This document shows, piece after piece, positions 33,841-44,492 of a DNA stretch of 64,000 nucleotides. The notes below the pieces were generated by a model. That model was not told where the DNA came from. It made no database searches and saw nothing but the letters and a program-made list of their open reading frames with translations. The position numbers and the translations under genes are program-made. This DNA comes from Salvia splendens (Eukaryota > Streptophyta > Magnoliopsida > Lamiales > Lamiaceae), in the NCBI RefSeq assembly GCF_004379255.2, contig NC_056044.1, forward strand, positions 12,006,001 through 12,070,000. Reading direction: 5' to 3'. How positions within the stretch are numbered: the first letter of the stretch is position 1; every line of letters starts with the position of its first letter.

Positions 33841-34420
33841 GTGGTATCAGAGCCACGGGGGGACTATTCCGGCACGCCGAGTCGCTAAAGGAGGTGGGCA
33901 AGTGGAACCCTCCCTCGAGTGGGGGTTTGCTCTGGTAAATTGGCTAAATCTTTCTGGATATTTCTGTTTTCTGTTTAGTGCCAACTATAGGATTGGGTTT
34001 TTTGTTGCTGGTAGACAGTCTTGGCAAGACTTAGGGTTTCTTGGTGTGTTTTTCACTGTGTTTCTTGCTTCAGTGGTGTTTGTCTGTTTTTTTTTTCTTT
34101 GAGCTCTCTGCTTTAAAATCTCTTATTACTTGACCACCAAGCATTTTGTGCTGCCTAAGTGACCCCCTGCGCCCTCCACAAGCGAGTGATTGCGAACTGG
34201 GATAGCCTTAGCCGGCCTTGCTCGTGACAGTCAAGGATTTGAGGTTCTTGTGTGAAAACCCTGTGAAATCTGAGTAATTTTTTTCTTGTTCCCTGTGAAT
34301 CTGTGTTCTCTTGCTGCCTGAAAGGCTGTCTGTGTGCTTGATTGGTTGCCTCCTGAGGGTTTTAATTGCCTTTCTTGCTCTCTGTGCTGCTTGAAAATTT
34401 TTCTTTTGTTTGCTTCTAAA

Positions 34421-34775
34421 ATGGCTCAACCTGTCAGTTTGGTCCCTTTCAATGGCAAAAATGACTTTGTGATTTGGAAACATAAGCTTAAATGTGTTCT
34501 TATTCAGCAAAAAGTGTTTAAATGTGTTGATGGTACTGTGCCTACTGATACCCCACAAGATAAGCTTGATGAAATGAATGAATTGGCAAAAGCAACTATA
34601 ATTCTCAATTTGTCTGACTCTGTGATTAGGAAGATAAATCACATTGAATCTGCCTCTGAAATGTGGAAATATCTTGATACCTTGTACACTGAAACTTCTA
34701 TGTCTTCAAAGATGTATTTGCTTGAAAAACTTTTTAAATTTAAGCTTGATTTGTCAAAAGATATTGATGACAATG
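34421..34775 (+). pseudogene. Copia gag N terminus, truncated
   Basis: Begins MAQPVSLVPFNGKNDFVIWK (retrotransposon Gag, UBN2-type) and continues through MWKYLDTLYTETSMSSKMYL to LSKDIDDN, where the right inverted repeat replaces it. No stop before the joint, so this gag piece is less decayed than its surroundings. The leader between primer site and ATG is about 565 bp. Confidence 0.82.
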
Positions 34776-34997
34776 TGGAGTTTGGGTGTGCACCACTGTT
34801 ACCCAATAGCTGTAGCACAAACACACGTCTTAAATGGGAAACTAACGCTAGATACTACGTCTAGCTTACATTCCTTTCCATCTCTTTTCTCACTGACTCA
34901 CTGTAATGCACAACAGAAACTGATGAAACATAAAAAATTGCAGCTCCAGTTGCAAATATATTCACTAAGCATATGCAGCATATTGGAGTATAAGCTA

Positions 34998-35172
34998 CTC
35001 CCTGCTAAGTGATTTGTATTCCTTTTTGGGACGTCCCAAGATAAGTGAATCACTTTTTTTTTGGCATTCTCTTTCTTACTTTATTATAACACTATCCACT
35101 TTACTAACAAAACCTCATTTTCTTAAATTCCGTGCCGAAAGAAATGTCAGTTTTAGCGAGGGATGGAGGGAG
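34998..35172. mobile_element. Stowaway-like MITE
   Basis: Termini ctccctgctaagtgattt and, inverted, ctccctccatccctcgct, with TA at 34996-34997 and 35173-35174. It contains the palindrome cttgggacgtcccaag. Located in the former RER1 intron. Confidence 0.65.
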
Positions 35173-35272
35173 TACTTAATAATTGCCAAAGTAACAAACT
35201 GAGTAACTCATAGCTTAAAAACATACAACAACAGAAAGGCTTAGGATAGAAAAGGCATATGTATGGAACCAG

Positions 35273-35573
35273 AACAAAGGGCCTGAACTCCTCCGAGTCT
35301 TTAGTTGGCGAAGAGAGGGGCCATCCCATCCAGCAGTTCTAGCTCGGGATCAACCTTGGGTGACAAAAACCCAATCAACAAGTTAAAGATGTAGATTGAC
35401 AGGCCATATGAGATGACCCCGAGCATAATAAACACGCAAGATGTAACGAGCCACCTACGAGCTGTATGGGGACTCGACCTCTCCAAATAATGCTGAAACT
35501 TCTTCGAGGCCTCGTTTCTCCACTTTGCCAATGGTGACTCTGGAGCAGCTGTATCAGTCACAACATCTGCCAT
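35273..35573 (-). pseudogene. RER1-like gene, 5' half
   Basis: ATG at 35573, MADVVTDTAAPESPLAKW, then the cytosolic RER1 signature YLERSSPHTARRWLV and the second helix YGLSIYIFNLLIGFLSPKVDPELE. About ten residues are missing between RRWLV and YGLSIY, in the first helix. After LELLDG the frame changes: the stop at 35301 is bypassed in the next frame by PTKDSEEFRPFV, which is RER1 sequence, and homology ends at 35273. The normal RRLPEFKFW link to the next exon is gone. With 31325-31480 this is a split, mutated RER1 copy. Confidence 0.82.
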
Positions 35574-36168
35574 TATTTTTCACTGCTTTAAATCTGAATT
35601 GGAGTGAAAATCAACTTCAATTAAATCACTATCAACAACCAACCATCTCCTAATGATTGTTTCCACACAGCAATAACAACATTCACTAAACATAAATTGT
35701 AAATTCACAATTCTATATTTGATTAAACGAATTCACCAACACTATTTCCACTATGATCGGATAACTATGAGCAAGTTTAACTGGCACAGTAACTACCCTC
35801 AATTACTTTGAAAATTCCAAAAAAAAAACGCAGACCCCTTCCCTTCAATTAACACAAATTCTTCAAAATAAATAACCTCGTAATCAGCAATTCATTTCAC
35901 TTTCAAATATGTCCATATTAACATCAACATTAAACTTAGAAAGAGGGAATTACGACAATACAAAGAAGAAATATGCATAATATAGAGAGAGCAGAACGAA
36001 CCTCAGTTATATGCGAGGATACAAATTGATGCGATCGTGCGAACTTCTTTGTACGGTTTGCCGGGGGAAATTCCTCTTTGCTCCAAAAATATTACACCCA
36101 TATAAAATACATAAACTGATATACACGTGTGATTGTTTGAATGTCTGGGCCCTCTATCCCTTAAAAAT

Positions 36169-36599
36169 TGTTACGTTGTGGTTGATGAAATCGTTGCATT
36201 TGGCTGACGTGGCATGCAGTTGATGAGCTGGACGAGCCAGCTCATGGAGCGGTTATAACCGCAACGGTTAGGAGTGAGAGGAAAAGAAGAGATCTCGTGC
36301 ACTCATACTTACGCTGTGGTGAACGCACAGGCATGCATATTCCACATTCAAAATCCGAGAGCAAGAATCTGAGAGATAGAGAGATTGAGTCTTGTGTAGT
36401 TTTCACTTGTGTTCATAGCTTTATTCTTATTCATGATCGGTGTTTTCTAGCTTGCTGCGTTTCTAGCTTGTACTTGTAATATCGTTTCGATCGGCATCAA
36501 TAATATAGTCGGCTCACCTTCGTCCGTGGATGTAGACTTACGTCGAACCACGTAAATCCGTTGTTCGTGTGTTTTTCATTACTTCTTTCAATCCTCACA
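36169..36599. repeat. Solo LTR near the RER1 5' end
   Basis: 431 bp, TGTTACGTTGTGG ... CAATCCTCACA, flanked by AAAAT on both sides (36164-36168, 36600-36604). The 3' part has cttacgtcgaaccacgtaaa, a segment seen in Copia LTR ends. No internal sequence, so it is a recombination product. It lies about 600 bp upstream of the RER1 start codon. Confidence 0.78.
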
Positions 36600-36652
36600 A
36601 AAATAAATATTAATTTATTTATTTTTAATCTGTATCATAAAAATTGTCCATA

Positions 36653-36906
36653 CTCACTCGTCCGCGAATAGGAGTCCCGTTTTTCAATTTTAGTTTGTCC
36701 GCGAATAAGAGTCTCGTTTCATAATTACTATATAGTAAAGAAGCTCCACATTCCACTAACTCATTTCATTCACATCACTTAAAACTAATATATACAAATG
36801 GCACCGGGGACCCATATTCCACTAACTTTCTTCCACCCACTTCTTTTAACATTTCTTAAAACTCGTGCCATAAAGAAATGAGACTTGTATTCGCGGACGG
36901 AGGGGG
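36653..36906. mobile_element. Stowaway-like MITE
   Basis: Termini ctcactcgtccgcgaatagg and inverted ccccctccgtccgcgaatac, with TA at both flanks (36651-36652, 36907-36908). Confidence 0.75.
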
Positions 36907-36909
36907 TAT

Positions 36910-38250
36910 TCATTAACGGAAACTCATTTTCCTTTCTTGTTCACTTCACTTCTTTCATCCCATGGGAATAAATTATTTGGTAACAAAATGAATTTTAACA
37001 CGTAATTGATGTAATTGATTAAGCAAACGAAAAAGAAAAGGTAGTTAAATAGTGTAGTAAATGACAGGGTCTGTAAATAATAAAGTAGGAGAGATTGAGA
37101 AAAAATCTCCACAAATGTGTATGAATTACTTCTATGGAACGAATGAAATTGGAATTTCAGCTTAATTCTATGGGACGGATAAAAGAGAGAGTATCATTTA
37201 TGAATCGAACCATCTATTATACTATTTCAACTTTTTTTCTTCTTCTTTTTTCTTACTATTTTATTAATTATGCATTAAAACTATGTCATTTTCAATTGAC
37301 TATTTCTATTGGACGAGAGATAACTATTTATATTAATGCTTATATAGGCAAATGATATCTTGTGTGAATATCACATGCAAATACTACTCTGTGTTAATGT
37401 ATGTTTATAGTATTTTTTATACTTAATATATTTAATTTAATATAATATTAAAAGTTATTATTTATATATTTAATCTATTGTTTTCATACAAAATAAAAGC
37501 TCGATTTATCATTTTATTTATTCATTTGAAGATAAATCTTGCTTTTCCTTCGTTATTCTTCACAGACAATTCAATGCAATACGAACCTCATCTGCCAGTT
37601 TAGTTGCTAGTATATCCTAGTTCGTTGAACCAGGCGGAATGATTTCGATATGGAGTGAAAGGCGGTTGACACAAAAATAATTACAGCAAATCAAAAAGAG
37701 AAAATAAGAACTAGAATTAAAAGAGAAGGTAGAACAATCTTGTGCACATGCCCAAGATAATCCTCAGAAGAGGCCGAAGACAACCCTTCGAGGAGGCCTA
37801 TCGTCTAAAACACATTATTTTCCGCGATACCTTTCTAGTCTAAAAAGGAGCTTTATATAAGACTCCTATGAACTCTAATCTTGGAAACTCAATCTAACAC
37901 ATAAATAAATAACGAAATAAATCATTAATTAAAGTAATCTTTCAACAATCTGTATAGGGGTATTCGCTTCTTGAGATTGTATCTCAAGATTAAATATGTA
38001 GTGTGTTTGGTTCATGAGACTCAATCTTACAATTCATTCCTAGATGGATAATCATGATATAATTAGTCATAGCTAACCCCCTATGACTAAAATAATATCA
38101 CAACTCGATCCTAGATTATATCTTGATATTATTTTATCTAGGAAACCGAACATCACCATAATGATAAAAATAATCTCAAGTTTTGTTCTCTAATGGTGAG
38201 TAATGGACAATTAATTTTTGTGTATTTTTTTGTTTTACGTTTTCTGATAA
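36910..38250. other. AT-rich intergenic DNA with a possible small MITE
   Basis: No gene is supported. At about 37955-38205 there is a MITE-like block with gtgtttggtt at one side and gaaaccgaacatcac at the other, and an inner palindrome cttgagattgtatctcaag. Ends are not defined. The segment 37590-37860 has mixed GC but no convincing frame. Confidence 0.4.
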
Positions 38251-38253
38251 ATA

Positions 38254-38645
38254 GCACTCCCTCCGTCCACTATTAGGAGTCTTATTTCTAGGCGGCACGA
38301 GTTTTAAGAAATGTTAAGAAAAGTTAGTGGAAAAAAATTAGTGGAATATGAGTCTCACTTATATATATTAGTTTTAAATTAAATGTGAGTGGAATGTGAG
38401 ACCCTATTACCATTTGTGGTAAAAGTGAACCGAGAAATGTTAGTGGAAAAGTTTTAAGAAATGTTAAGAAAAGTTAGTGGAAAAAAATTAGTGGAATATG
38501 AGTCTCACTTATATATATTAGTTTTAAATTAAATGTGAGTGGAATGTGAGACCCTATTACCATTTGTGGTAAAAGTGAACCGAGAATCCTATTCGCGGAT
38601 GGACTAAAATATAAAAATGGAACTCCTCTTCACGGACGGAGGGTG
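38254..38645. mobile_element. Stowaway-like MITE with internal tandem duplication
   Basis: Left gcactccctccgtccacta and right cacggacggagggtg, with TA at 38252-38253 and 38646-38647. Inside, 136 bp (38301-38436) are repeated exactly at 38451-38586 with a 14-bp spacer, period 150. Confidence 0.78.
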
Positions 38646-38740
38646 TAATATGAAAGCAGTTGTATGCCAAGCAAATTAAACAAGGCGGTGGATCTTCATG
38701 TTCCGCTCAATACTAGTTGATACTCTCCCCCTTAGTTATA

Positions 38741-38953
38741 CTCCATCCGTCCCATTCAAAATTATCATCTTTCCTTTTTTGTTTGTTCCAATCAAGATAG
38801 TCACATTCCAATTTTTTTAAATAACCTCCTCTCTCATCTCTCCTCATTAAAATATTCAAGTACCTTTTTCTTCTCTCATTTATTTAACCTAACAACACTT
38901 CTTAAAATCCGTGTCACTCAAGAATGTGGTCATCTTGAGTGGGACGGAGGGAG
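38741..38953. mobile_element. Stowaway-like MITE
   Basis: Termini ctccatccgtcccattcaa and inverted actccctccgtcccactcaa, TA at 38739-38740 and 38954-38955. It lies about 65 bp before the first syntaxin exon remnant. Confidence 0.8.
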
Positions 38954-39659
38954 TATATTAGAATTTGAGGCTATCACTCAGTTTTTCTCTCTTTCCCACA
39001 TATGTGTCCTCTTATGCAGGCAACATGATGAAGAACTAGATGAACTATGAAAAATGGTAAATTGAGAAGGTATACTTTTTATTTATCTTTTCAAAAGGAT
39101 AATTATACCTTATTAAAAGTAATGGATTCCAAAGAAAGAACAAAAATTAAAAAGGCAAACAAAAATAATAAACTTTTTACCCTTTGTACCAAGAATAGGT
39201 AAAGATACATTCTCAAAATGAAATACCCTTTTCATTGGAGCATGAAATTTTATGAAGAAGAGGTAAATATGGTAGTTATTTCTCTTTACTCCTCCATTTA
39301 CCATTTTCCTTAGAGATGCTCTTAGTACCAGTGTGCAAAGGCTTACGATACACGAAGAGCTTCTTGCACTGGTAAAAATCCCTCTACTAGTGTAACCAAA
39401 ACATACAACAAAGAGCGATTGTATTAGTGTAAATAGTTTTACGTTCTTGTTCAAGTGTTTTTTATGTTTGAAAAGATACAATGCTTTCTTAATTTAAATT
39501 ACTTGCCTTTAATGAAAATTATGGATGAACTTGGCATGGAGATGGATAGCACATCAAACCGTCTTGATTTTGTTTAGGTAAAATACATGTGCTTAAAATG
39601 AAGCGAATATGTTGGGAGTCAGGGACGGAACTAGACTTTCAAATAAGCCGGTGCTCAAA

Positions 39660-39675
39660 TCTTAAAAAAAAAAAA

Positions 39676-39729
<54 letters not shown>

Positions 39730-39730
39730 T
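39660..39730. repeat. Poly-A/(AAT)n microsatellite in hAT copy A
   Basis: A run of A followed by about 19 AAT units just inside the 3' end of the element; copy B has the same tract as (TTA)n. Confidence 0.9.
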
Positions 39731-39759
39731 TCAATTCAAATATAATGTCTTTACAATTT

Positions 39760-40071
39760 TTATGAGGCTTTAGATGATAATTGTTTTCGACGTGACGCCA
39801 TTTCTTGAAACCGTCGAAAAATGGCCTCATTTTCAATTTTGTTAAAAATTTTCCTCTCAGTGTCTACAACTAAGATATCATTCATCCAACCATCTCCCAT
39901 TCTGTTTCGCAAATCAGTCTTGATAAATTTCATCGAAGAAAATACTCTCTCAACAGAAGTGGTCGCAACATTAATTCCATCTTGGTTCACAGTCGGGTTC
40001 GGGGTTGCAATACTCGAACTAGAAGTTGAATCATTCCTTGATTTTTTTAAAATATTGATGCATAACTGCAA
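39760..40071 (-). pseudogene. hAT transposase C-terminal dimerisation region
   Basis: 104 codons. Contains TTSVERVFSSMKFIKTDLRN and RMGDGWMNDILVV, the hAT C-terminal dimerisation signature of TTF/zinc-finger MYM-type transposases, and ends RRFQEMASRRKQL. The normal 600-plus-residue transposase body with the RNase H-like core is absent. Preceded on the minus strand by a T-rich tract and ttgcag, so it is the last exon. Confidence 0.82.
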
Positions 40072-41279
40072 TCAAGAATAAACAAAATTAATTAGAATCA
40101 TTAGATAATTTTAAATCACCTCTGCAGTGTGTAATAAGAAATAAGAAAGTAAGAAACTACATTAAGAAAATATTTATGTCAAATTCACGTCACAACTACA
40201 TATTTTTATATATCAAATTGTAATGATTCAAAAACTTTTATTTTCTCAATTCGCAAAAAGTTAATTAGGTTTTTCCTATTCAAGCAACACGGTTAAAATC
40301 ATAAATAAATAATTTCAAATTTCATACTATTAATTCAAAATCAAAAGTTAAATCACAATTAAAGAATCAAATCTCTAAATTTTCTGCAAGTAGAGGCTAA
40401 ATATTGTACTTATGCATAGATTTTAGTAGGCTGCTGCTGTAATCTGTGGCAAGTAAATTTGTGCGGCTGCCTCTTATATGTTTTGAGGAGGAGATATAAT
40501 TGTATTATAAATTTGGTACATAAATTTAATAGGACTGACTTTCCAAAAGCTGTATTAATTTCTGTAGCATGAGATTTACCCATTTCCCGAAAGTAAAGGA
40601 TATTTAAACAGAATTAGGTAAAGAGTAAAGTAATTAATATGATTAGAAGCAAATTAGTGGCTGCTTTTTGTTAGGGATTAGGTCAACTTCTGGTACTACT
40701 TAAGATCTGAATACCGTTTAGCAGAGTAGTATCTATTGGCCCATTACAAAAAAACAAATTTTGTTTATGCAATTTGGCCTATTAGCAGAGTAGTATCTAT
40801 TGGCCAAATACAAATAATTAATGACCCAATTAAAAGCCCAATTTCATCTTGGGTCGTCTTCTTCAAATTGGGGATCTGCGGTTTCTGCGGTTTCTGTCTT
40901 CTTCAAATTGGGGATCTGCTGTTCATCTGCTCTTCGCCTCTTCGGCTCTTCCTCTTCCAATTTCGCCATCGCAGACTCGCAGACACATTATACATAGAAA
41001 TTCAGGCCATTCGAAGCCGGGGCGGAAATCTGGCTGGGCGCGACTGCATAGTGGGGGGTATGGCTCCGGTTCCGGCCAAGCCCCCGCTGGAGCGGTGGCT
41101 TGGCCGCCGGTATCTCCGTCCCTGGTTGGGAGTCAAAATCTTGCAGAAAAAGGTTGGTGTGGTTATAAAGAAGGCAGGTGCCAATGGCCAAGGGCCAATT
41201 CGTGATGATCTGTTTTTTTACATGTCTTGTTCATTATTCAATCTGTTCTCGTTTTATTGATATGGATTAAATTGAGGTG

Positions 41280-41789
41280 AGCACGAGGAAAGCATTCATA
41301 GAATGAGTTGGGATTTTTCACTTTTGTTGTGTTGTAAATGTATTGCTTGTTAAGTGAACAACAATAGACACTATTGTTAGAGGTGAAATATGATTGAATA
41401 TATGAATGATAAGCACAATTTCTTTTGTTTTTAAGGAAAATTATTGTTTGCTCTTAAAGATTGGTCTCATTAACGTGATATAACTAATATGTTACGAGAG
41501 CGGTAGGGTGGATCTTGGTGTGCATGGTCGGGTCTGAGCACAGAGCTCCATCTGTACCCAATGCACTTATAGAATCTTACAATTCAAACATTAAAACAGG
41601 TTTGATCATGACACAAACTATGTATACAATGTGATTATTTATGATGGGATTTAGTGTGGAAGAATTTGATAAACAAATAAATTAGAGAACATAGATTTAT
41701 TTAAGGGATTGTTCGGTTAATTCAATTTGCATTTGAAACAAATCTTGCATACCAAGAACACAATAGATTTATGCATAGAAAATAAATTA
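41280..41789. other. Intergenic DNA after the syntaxin relic
   Basis: Part may be the former syntaxin 3' untranslated region. No ORF, transposon end or RNA gene is recognised. Confidence 0.45.
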
Positions 41790-41791
41790 TA

Positions 41792-42682
41792 CTCCCTCCG
41801 TCCATGAAATATTGTCCAAATTTGACTCGGCACGAGTTTTAAGAAATGTGAGTTGAAAAAGTTAGTGGAACGAGAGTCCATATTTATATATTAGTTTTAT
41901 AATAAAATGTGAGTGTAAAGAGTTAGTGAAAAGTGAAGAACATTTACCAAAAATAGAAAAAAAAGCAAAGTGGACAACTTTTCACGGACGGACCAAAATG
42001 GAAAAGGTGGACAACGTAAAAAGACACACAAAACCATGTTTGTGAAAGTAAGAAATAACATATCCGAAAAATAGAATGAGATCTCAAGGCTGTTGTTTCA
42101 TTGATTGATAAACTTACAGCCAAATCCTATTATATATACTGCATATTGAAAAGATCTAGAATCTCTCCTTAATCTCCATACTTTAACAACGTTAATCAAA
42201 ACTAACTCTGTTAGTCAAAACTAACTCTGCAACGATTCCTTCTTCTTTAATCCACGTATCAACACGTCTCTCCAAGTACAAGTGTGGTCCTCCATCTTAG
42301 CTGTCTTGCTTGGCAGCTCGTGGCTCTCCTTGCACAGTACGTGCTTCAATCTTCTTTGTCGCATTTGCATCGATGCAACGTACAGTGAGGTCCAGTGGCT
42401 TGGCACCTCGGTCCACAGCTTGATCAATTTGGCCATTACGACCATGATTCATGGCCTGATCAAGTTGGCCGCCATTACGACCACGATCAACACACTTGAT
42501 CGATGGCGTGATCAAGCCATCTCGTTCAACACACTTGATCGATGGCTTGATCAAGCCATCTCCTTCTTGGTCGCCATCTCGCTCAGCACACTTGATCGAT
42601 GGCTTGATCAAGTCATCTACTTCTTGGTTGATCAAGCCAATCTTGAGACTTCTAACAGACAACATTTCACGGACGGGGTGAG
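41792..42682. mobile_element. Stowaway-like MITE split by a 642-bp insert
   Basis: The left end ctccctccgtccatgaaat (TA at 41790-41791) and right end acggacggggtgag (TA at 42683-42684) belong to one MITE of about 240 bp. It is interrupted at 42016-42657; the hexamer gacaac occurs on both sides of the insert (42010-42015, 42658-42663). Confidence 0.75.
42016..42657 (-). mobile_element. LTR-like insert with palindromic repeat array
   Basis: 642 bp. On the minus strand it starts TGTTAGAAGTCTC and has a TATA-like tatatataatagg near 42133, so it resembles a solo LTR, but the other end reads ttttac, not CA. Its 5' half holds several copies of cttgatcgatggcttgatcaag-like units (about 42415-42640), each with an internal TTGATCAA palindrome. 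Confidence 0.6.
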
Positions 42683-42978
42683 TACATGTAAATTTTACTG
42701 AGATGATAACTTACTATTTAGATTCTCCAAATAATCGAAGTGGCCCGTGACTTTTGACATATAATTCTTCATACTCTATATAGTGAAAATTCTGATATAT
42801 GCTCTAATTTGAAGTACAATCTTTTGTGTGGGCAAAATCCAATTGTATCAATATGGCTGAACAAGAGAAGAGACTAAACCCCAATATATGAATGTGCTAT
42901 GAGATTATCGAATCCCTCAAAGTGTTGGATAAGGGATTTCAAAAATTCCAATATCTCATCTTGTCTTCCGTTTATTAA

Positions 42979-44421
42979 TGAAGGGGTTGGTAGCGGAAGA
43001 GTGCATTCTAACGGATCACATAAAACTGATCTATTTAGCAGATTAATTAGAAAAATTCTATTCGCGTAATTATCACATGTATCATGCTCATAACGTGAAT
43101 TTTAAACATGCTTTAGTACAAATAATCCCTAAAACATGCATATTACGGAGTTAGCCAATTTACCTTGTTGATTCACTTAGAATCGAAGATGGCTTGCTTC
43201 TTCTCCATGTGAAGTTCTTGAGAACTCGACCTCGGATCTTGTGACTGGTGTCCCGTACTGTAGACTGATATTTGTGTGGGCAAATCTCACCAGTGTACTA
43301 GGACTTAAATAACGAAGACAGAAATTTGCTCATGGAAGGAGAGCAATTTTCGATTCTCTCTCTAAACAGAGGGGAATGAAAATTATGATGTGGAAAAGTT
43401 GTATTTTCTGTCTCCTTTATTCTCATATTTATATTAAGTCACATATTGGGCCCAGTCAGGGATCTAAGGAAGAATTTGGACATGGCCTCACCCAATTAGC
43501 TTTTTACTAATTAAATTGAACTCACAATTTAATATAAGCTTATATTGGATTATTACAAGCAACCACTACAGAATTAATATTGCACTGCCTTTTCAAATCC
43601 GAAATTACTAGTATTCCGGGTTTCCTTTTATTTGTTTAATTCATTTCCCGCGCTTAAGATAAAACATCCATTAATTAATCAATGTCTGCTATGGACTTAA
43701 TTAATCAACATATTTTAATCTCAAAGAGTGGACTTAGCAAGAAACTCTTATTTATTATTCATAGAGTAATCAAACTCCAACTACCTAGGTTCCGAATAAT
43801 AAAACCTTGTTTCGAGCTCCTCTTGTGGATGTTATCAAACGAGACTCTCCTCGCGCACGATTCAACATAATAGCAATCCTAGCACCGCCAGATAATGTTC
43901 ACCACTACCCAATATACCTGGATCGTTCCTTTTTTAAGTCAAAGTAGTAGATACTCAATATCGTATGCTCAATGCTAACGTACATTGATTAAGAAATTAA
44001 TTATCAAGACCTCGTCTTTCAGTAGATAGCATAAAGACTCGCCTTGCTGTTAGATCCATTCAGTGCTATACCACACCAACGTCATCTTATTTCAATAAGG
44101 CTTAGAAATAATCGGACTGACATAGCAACCTTTCACGATAGGTAGTCTAGGCCTATCTAGGTTGTGAAATTTATATTTTTCTTTGTTCAGGACTGACCGC
44201 GTACCTTAAATTGAGCGCAGCCCACAACCGGTCTACTAAAACAAAGACTTAGACTTTGTTATGTTCGCTTATACATTTAAATATGCAATAAACATCCATT
44301 AAATGTAAAACATAACAACATTATGACAAAAATAATCTGTTGCATTCATTGGAAAATTATAATTAGAGTTTTACAGTATTCAATCACTCGAAAGGTGATT
44401 TCTAGTATACAAACCCTAACA
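42979..44421 (-). repeat. Copia 3' LTR (8.8 kb element)
   Basis: 1,443 bp. Adjacent to atctcccacttata (44422-44435), the polypurine tract tataagtgggagat on the coding strand. It lacks a 26-bp tandem duplication present in the partner LTR. Confidence 0.92.
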
Positions 44422-44492
44422 ATCTCCCACTTATACTCAAAATAGCTTTCGAGTATACAAAATAGTAGTGCACATGTCTAAATTTCTCCCAC

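Larger units (their letters stand above)
31847..34808. mobile_element. Transposon block bounded by 38-bp inverted repeats
   Basis: The left end (31847-31884) and right end (34771-34808) are inverted copies of a sequence reading TGTTGGGTAACGGTGGTGC and onward on the left strand, with three or so mismatches. Between them lie, in order, a small-LTR-like piece (31885-32090), a Copia RNase H end, one Copia LTR, a primer-binding site and the gag start. The whole block sits in what was an RER1 intron. No clean target duplication: flanks share only gctg. It could be a TIR-bounded unit that carried Copia DNA, or two opposite pieces of one small LTR. Confidence 0.6.
39620..41124 (-). mobile_element. 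hAT element, copy A (defective)
   Basis: 1,505 bp, termini CAGGGACGGA and TCCGTCCCTG, flanked by gttgggagt at 39611-39619 and 41125-41133 (a 9-bp match; hAT normally gives 8). On the minus strand it starts with a GC-rich end and a short leader frame (about 40990-40860, MAKLEEEEPKRRRADEQQ), then non-coding DNA, then an acceptor-like ttgcag and the transposase C terminus. Most of the transposase is missing. A second, inverted copy lies at 55175-56575. Confidence 0.85.
39020..41275 (+). pseudogene. SYP61-type syntaxin (t-SNARE) 3' part, broken
   Basis: Family role: Qc-SNARE of the trans-Golgi network, membrane fusion. Three islands in order. First (39020-about 39056, after a tgcag acceptor): QHDEELDEL then a stop. 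Second (39518-39577): IMDELGMEMDSTSNRLDFV ending in TAG where the family has Gln, directly before a gt donor. Third (from 41147 after cttgcag): KKVGVVIKKAGANGQ, the last SNARE turns, then a frame change, after which the membrane anchor is recognisable in another frame (MICFFTCLVHYS). About 460 bp of unrelated DNA separates the first two islands, and a 1.5 kb hAT element fills the intron between the second and third. The N-terminal part is absent. Confidence 0.75.

Noticed and set aside
31838..34817. A 9-bp target duplication for the inverted-repeat block
   Set aside because: Flanks gctggccac and gctgtagca agree only in the first four bases.
43682..43870. Identical 62-codon frame also found at 51057-51245
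   Set aside because: Lies in the two Copia LTRs; conserved only because LTRs are copies, no coding evidence.
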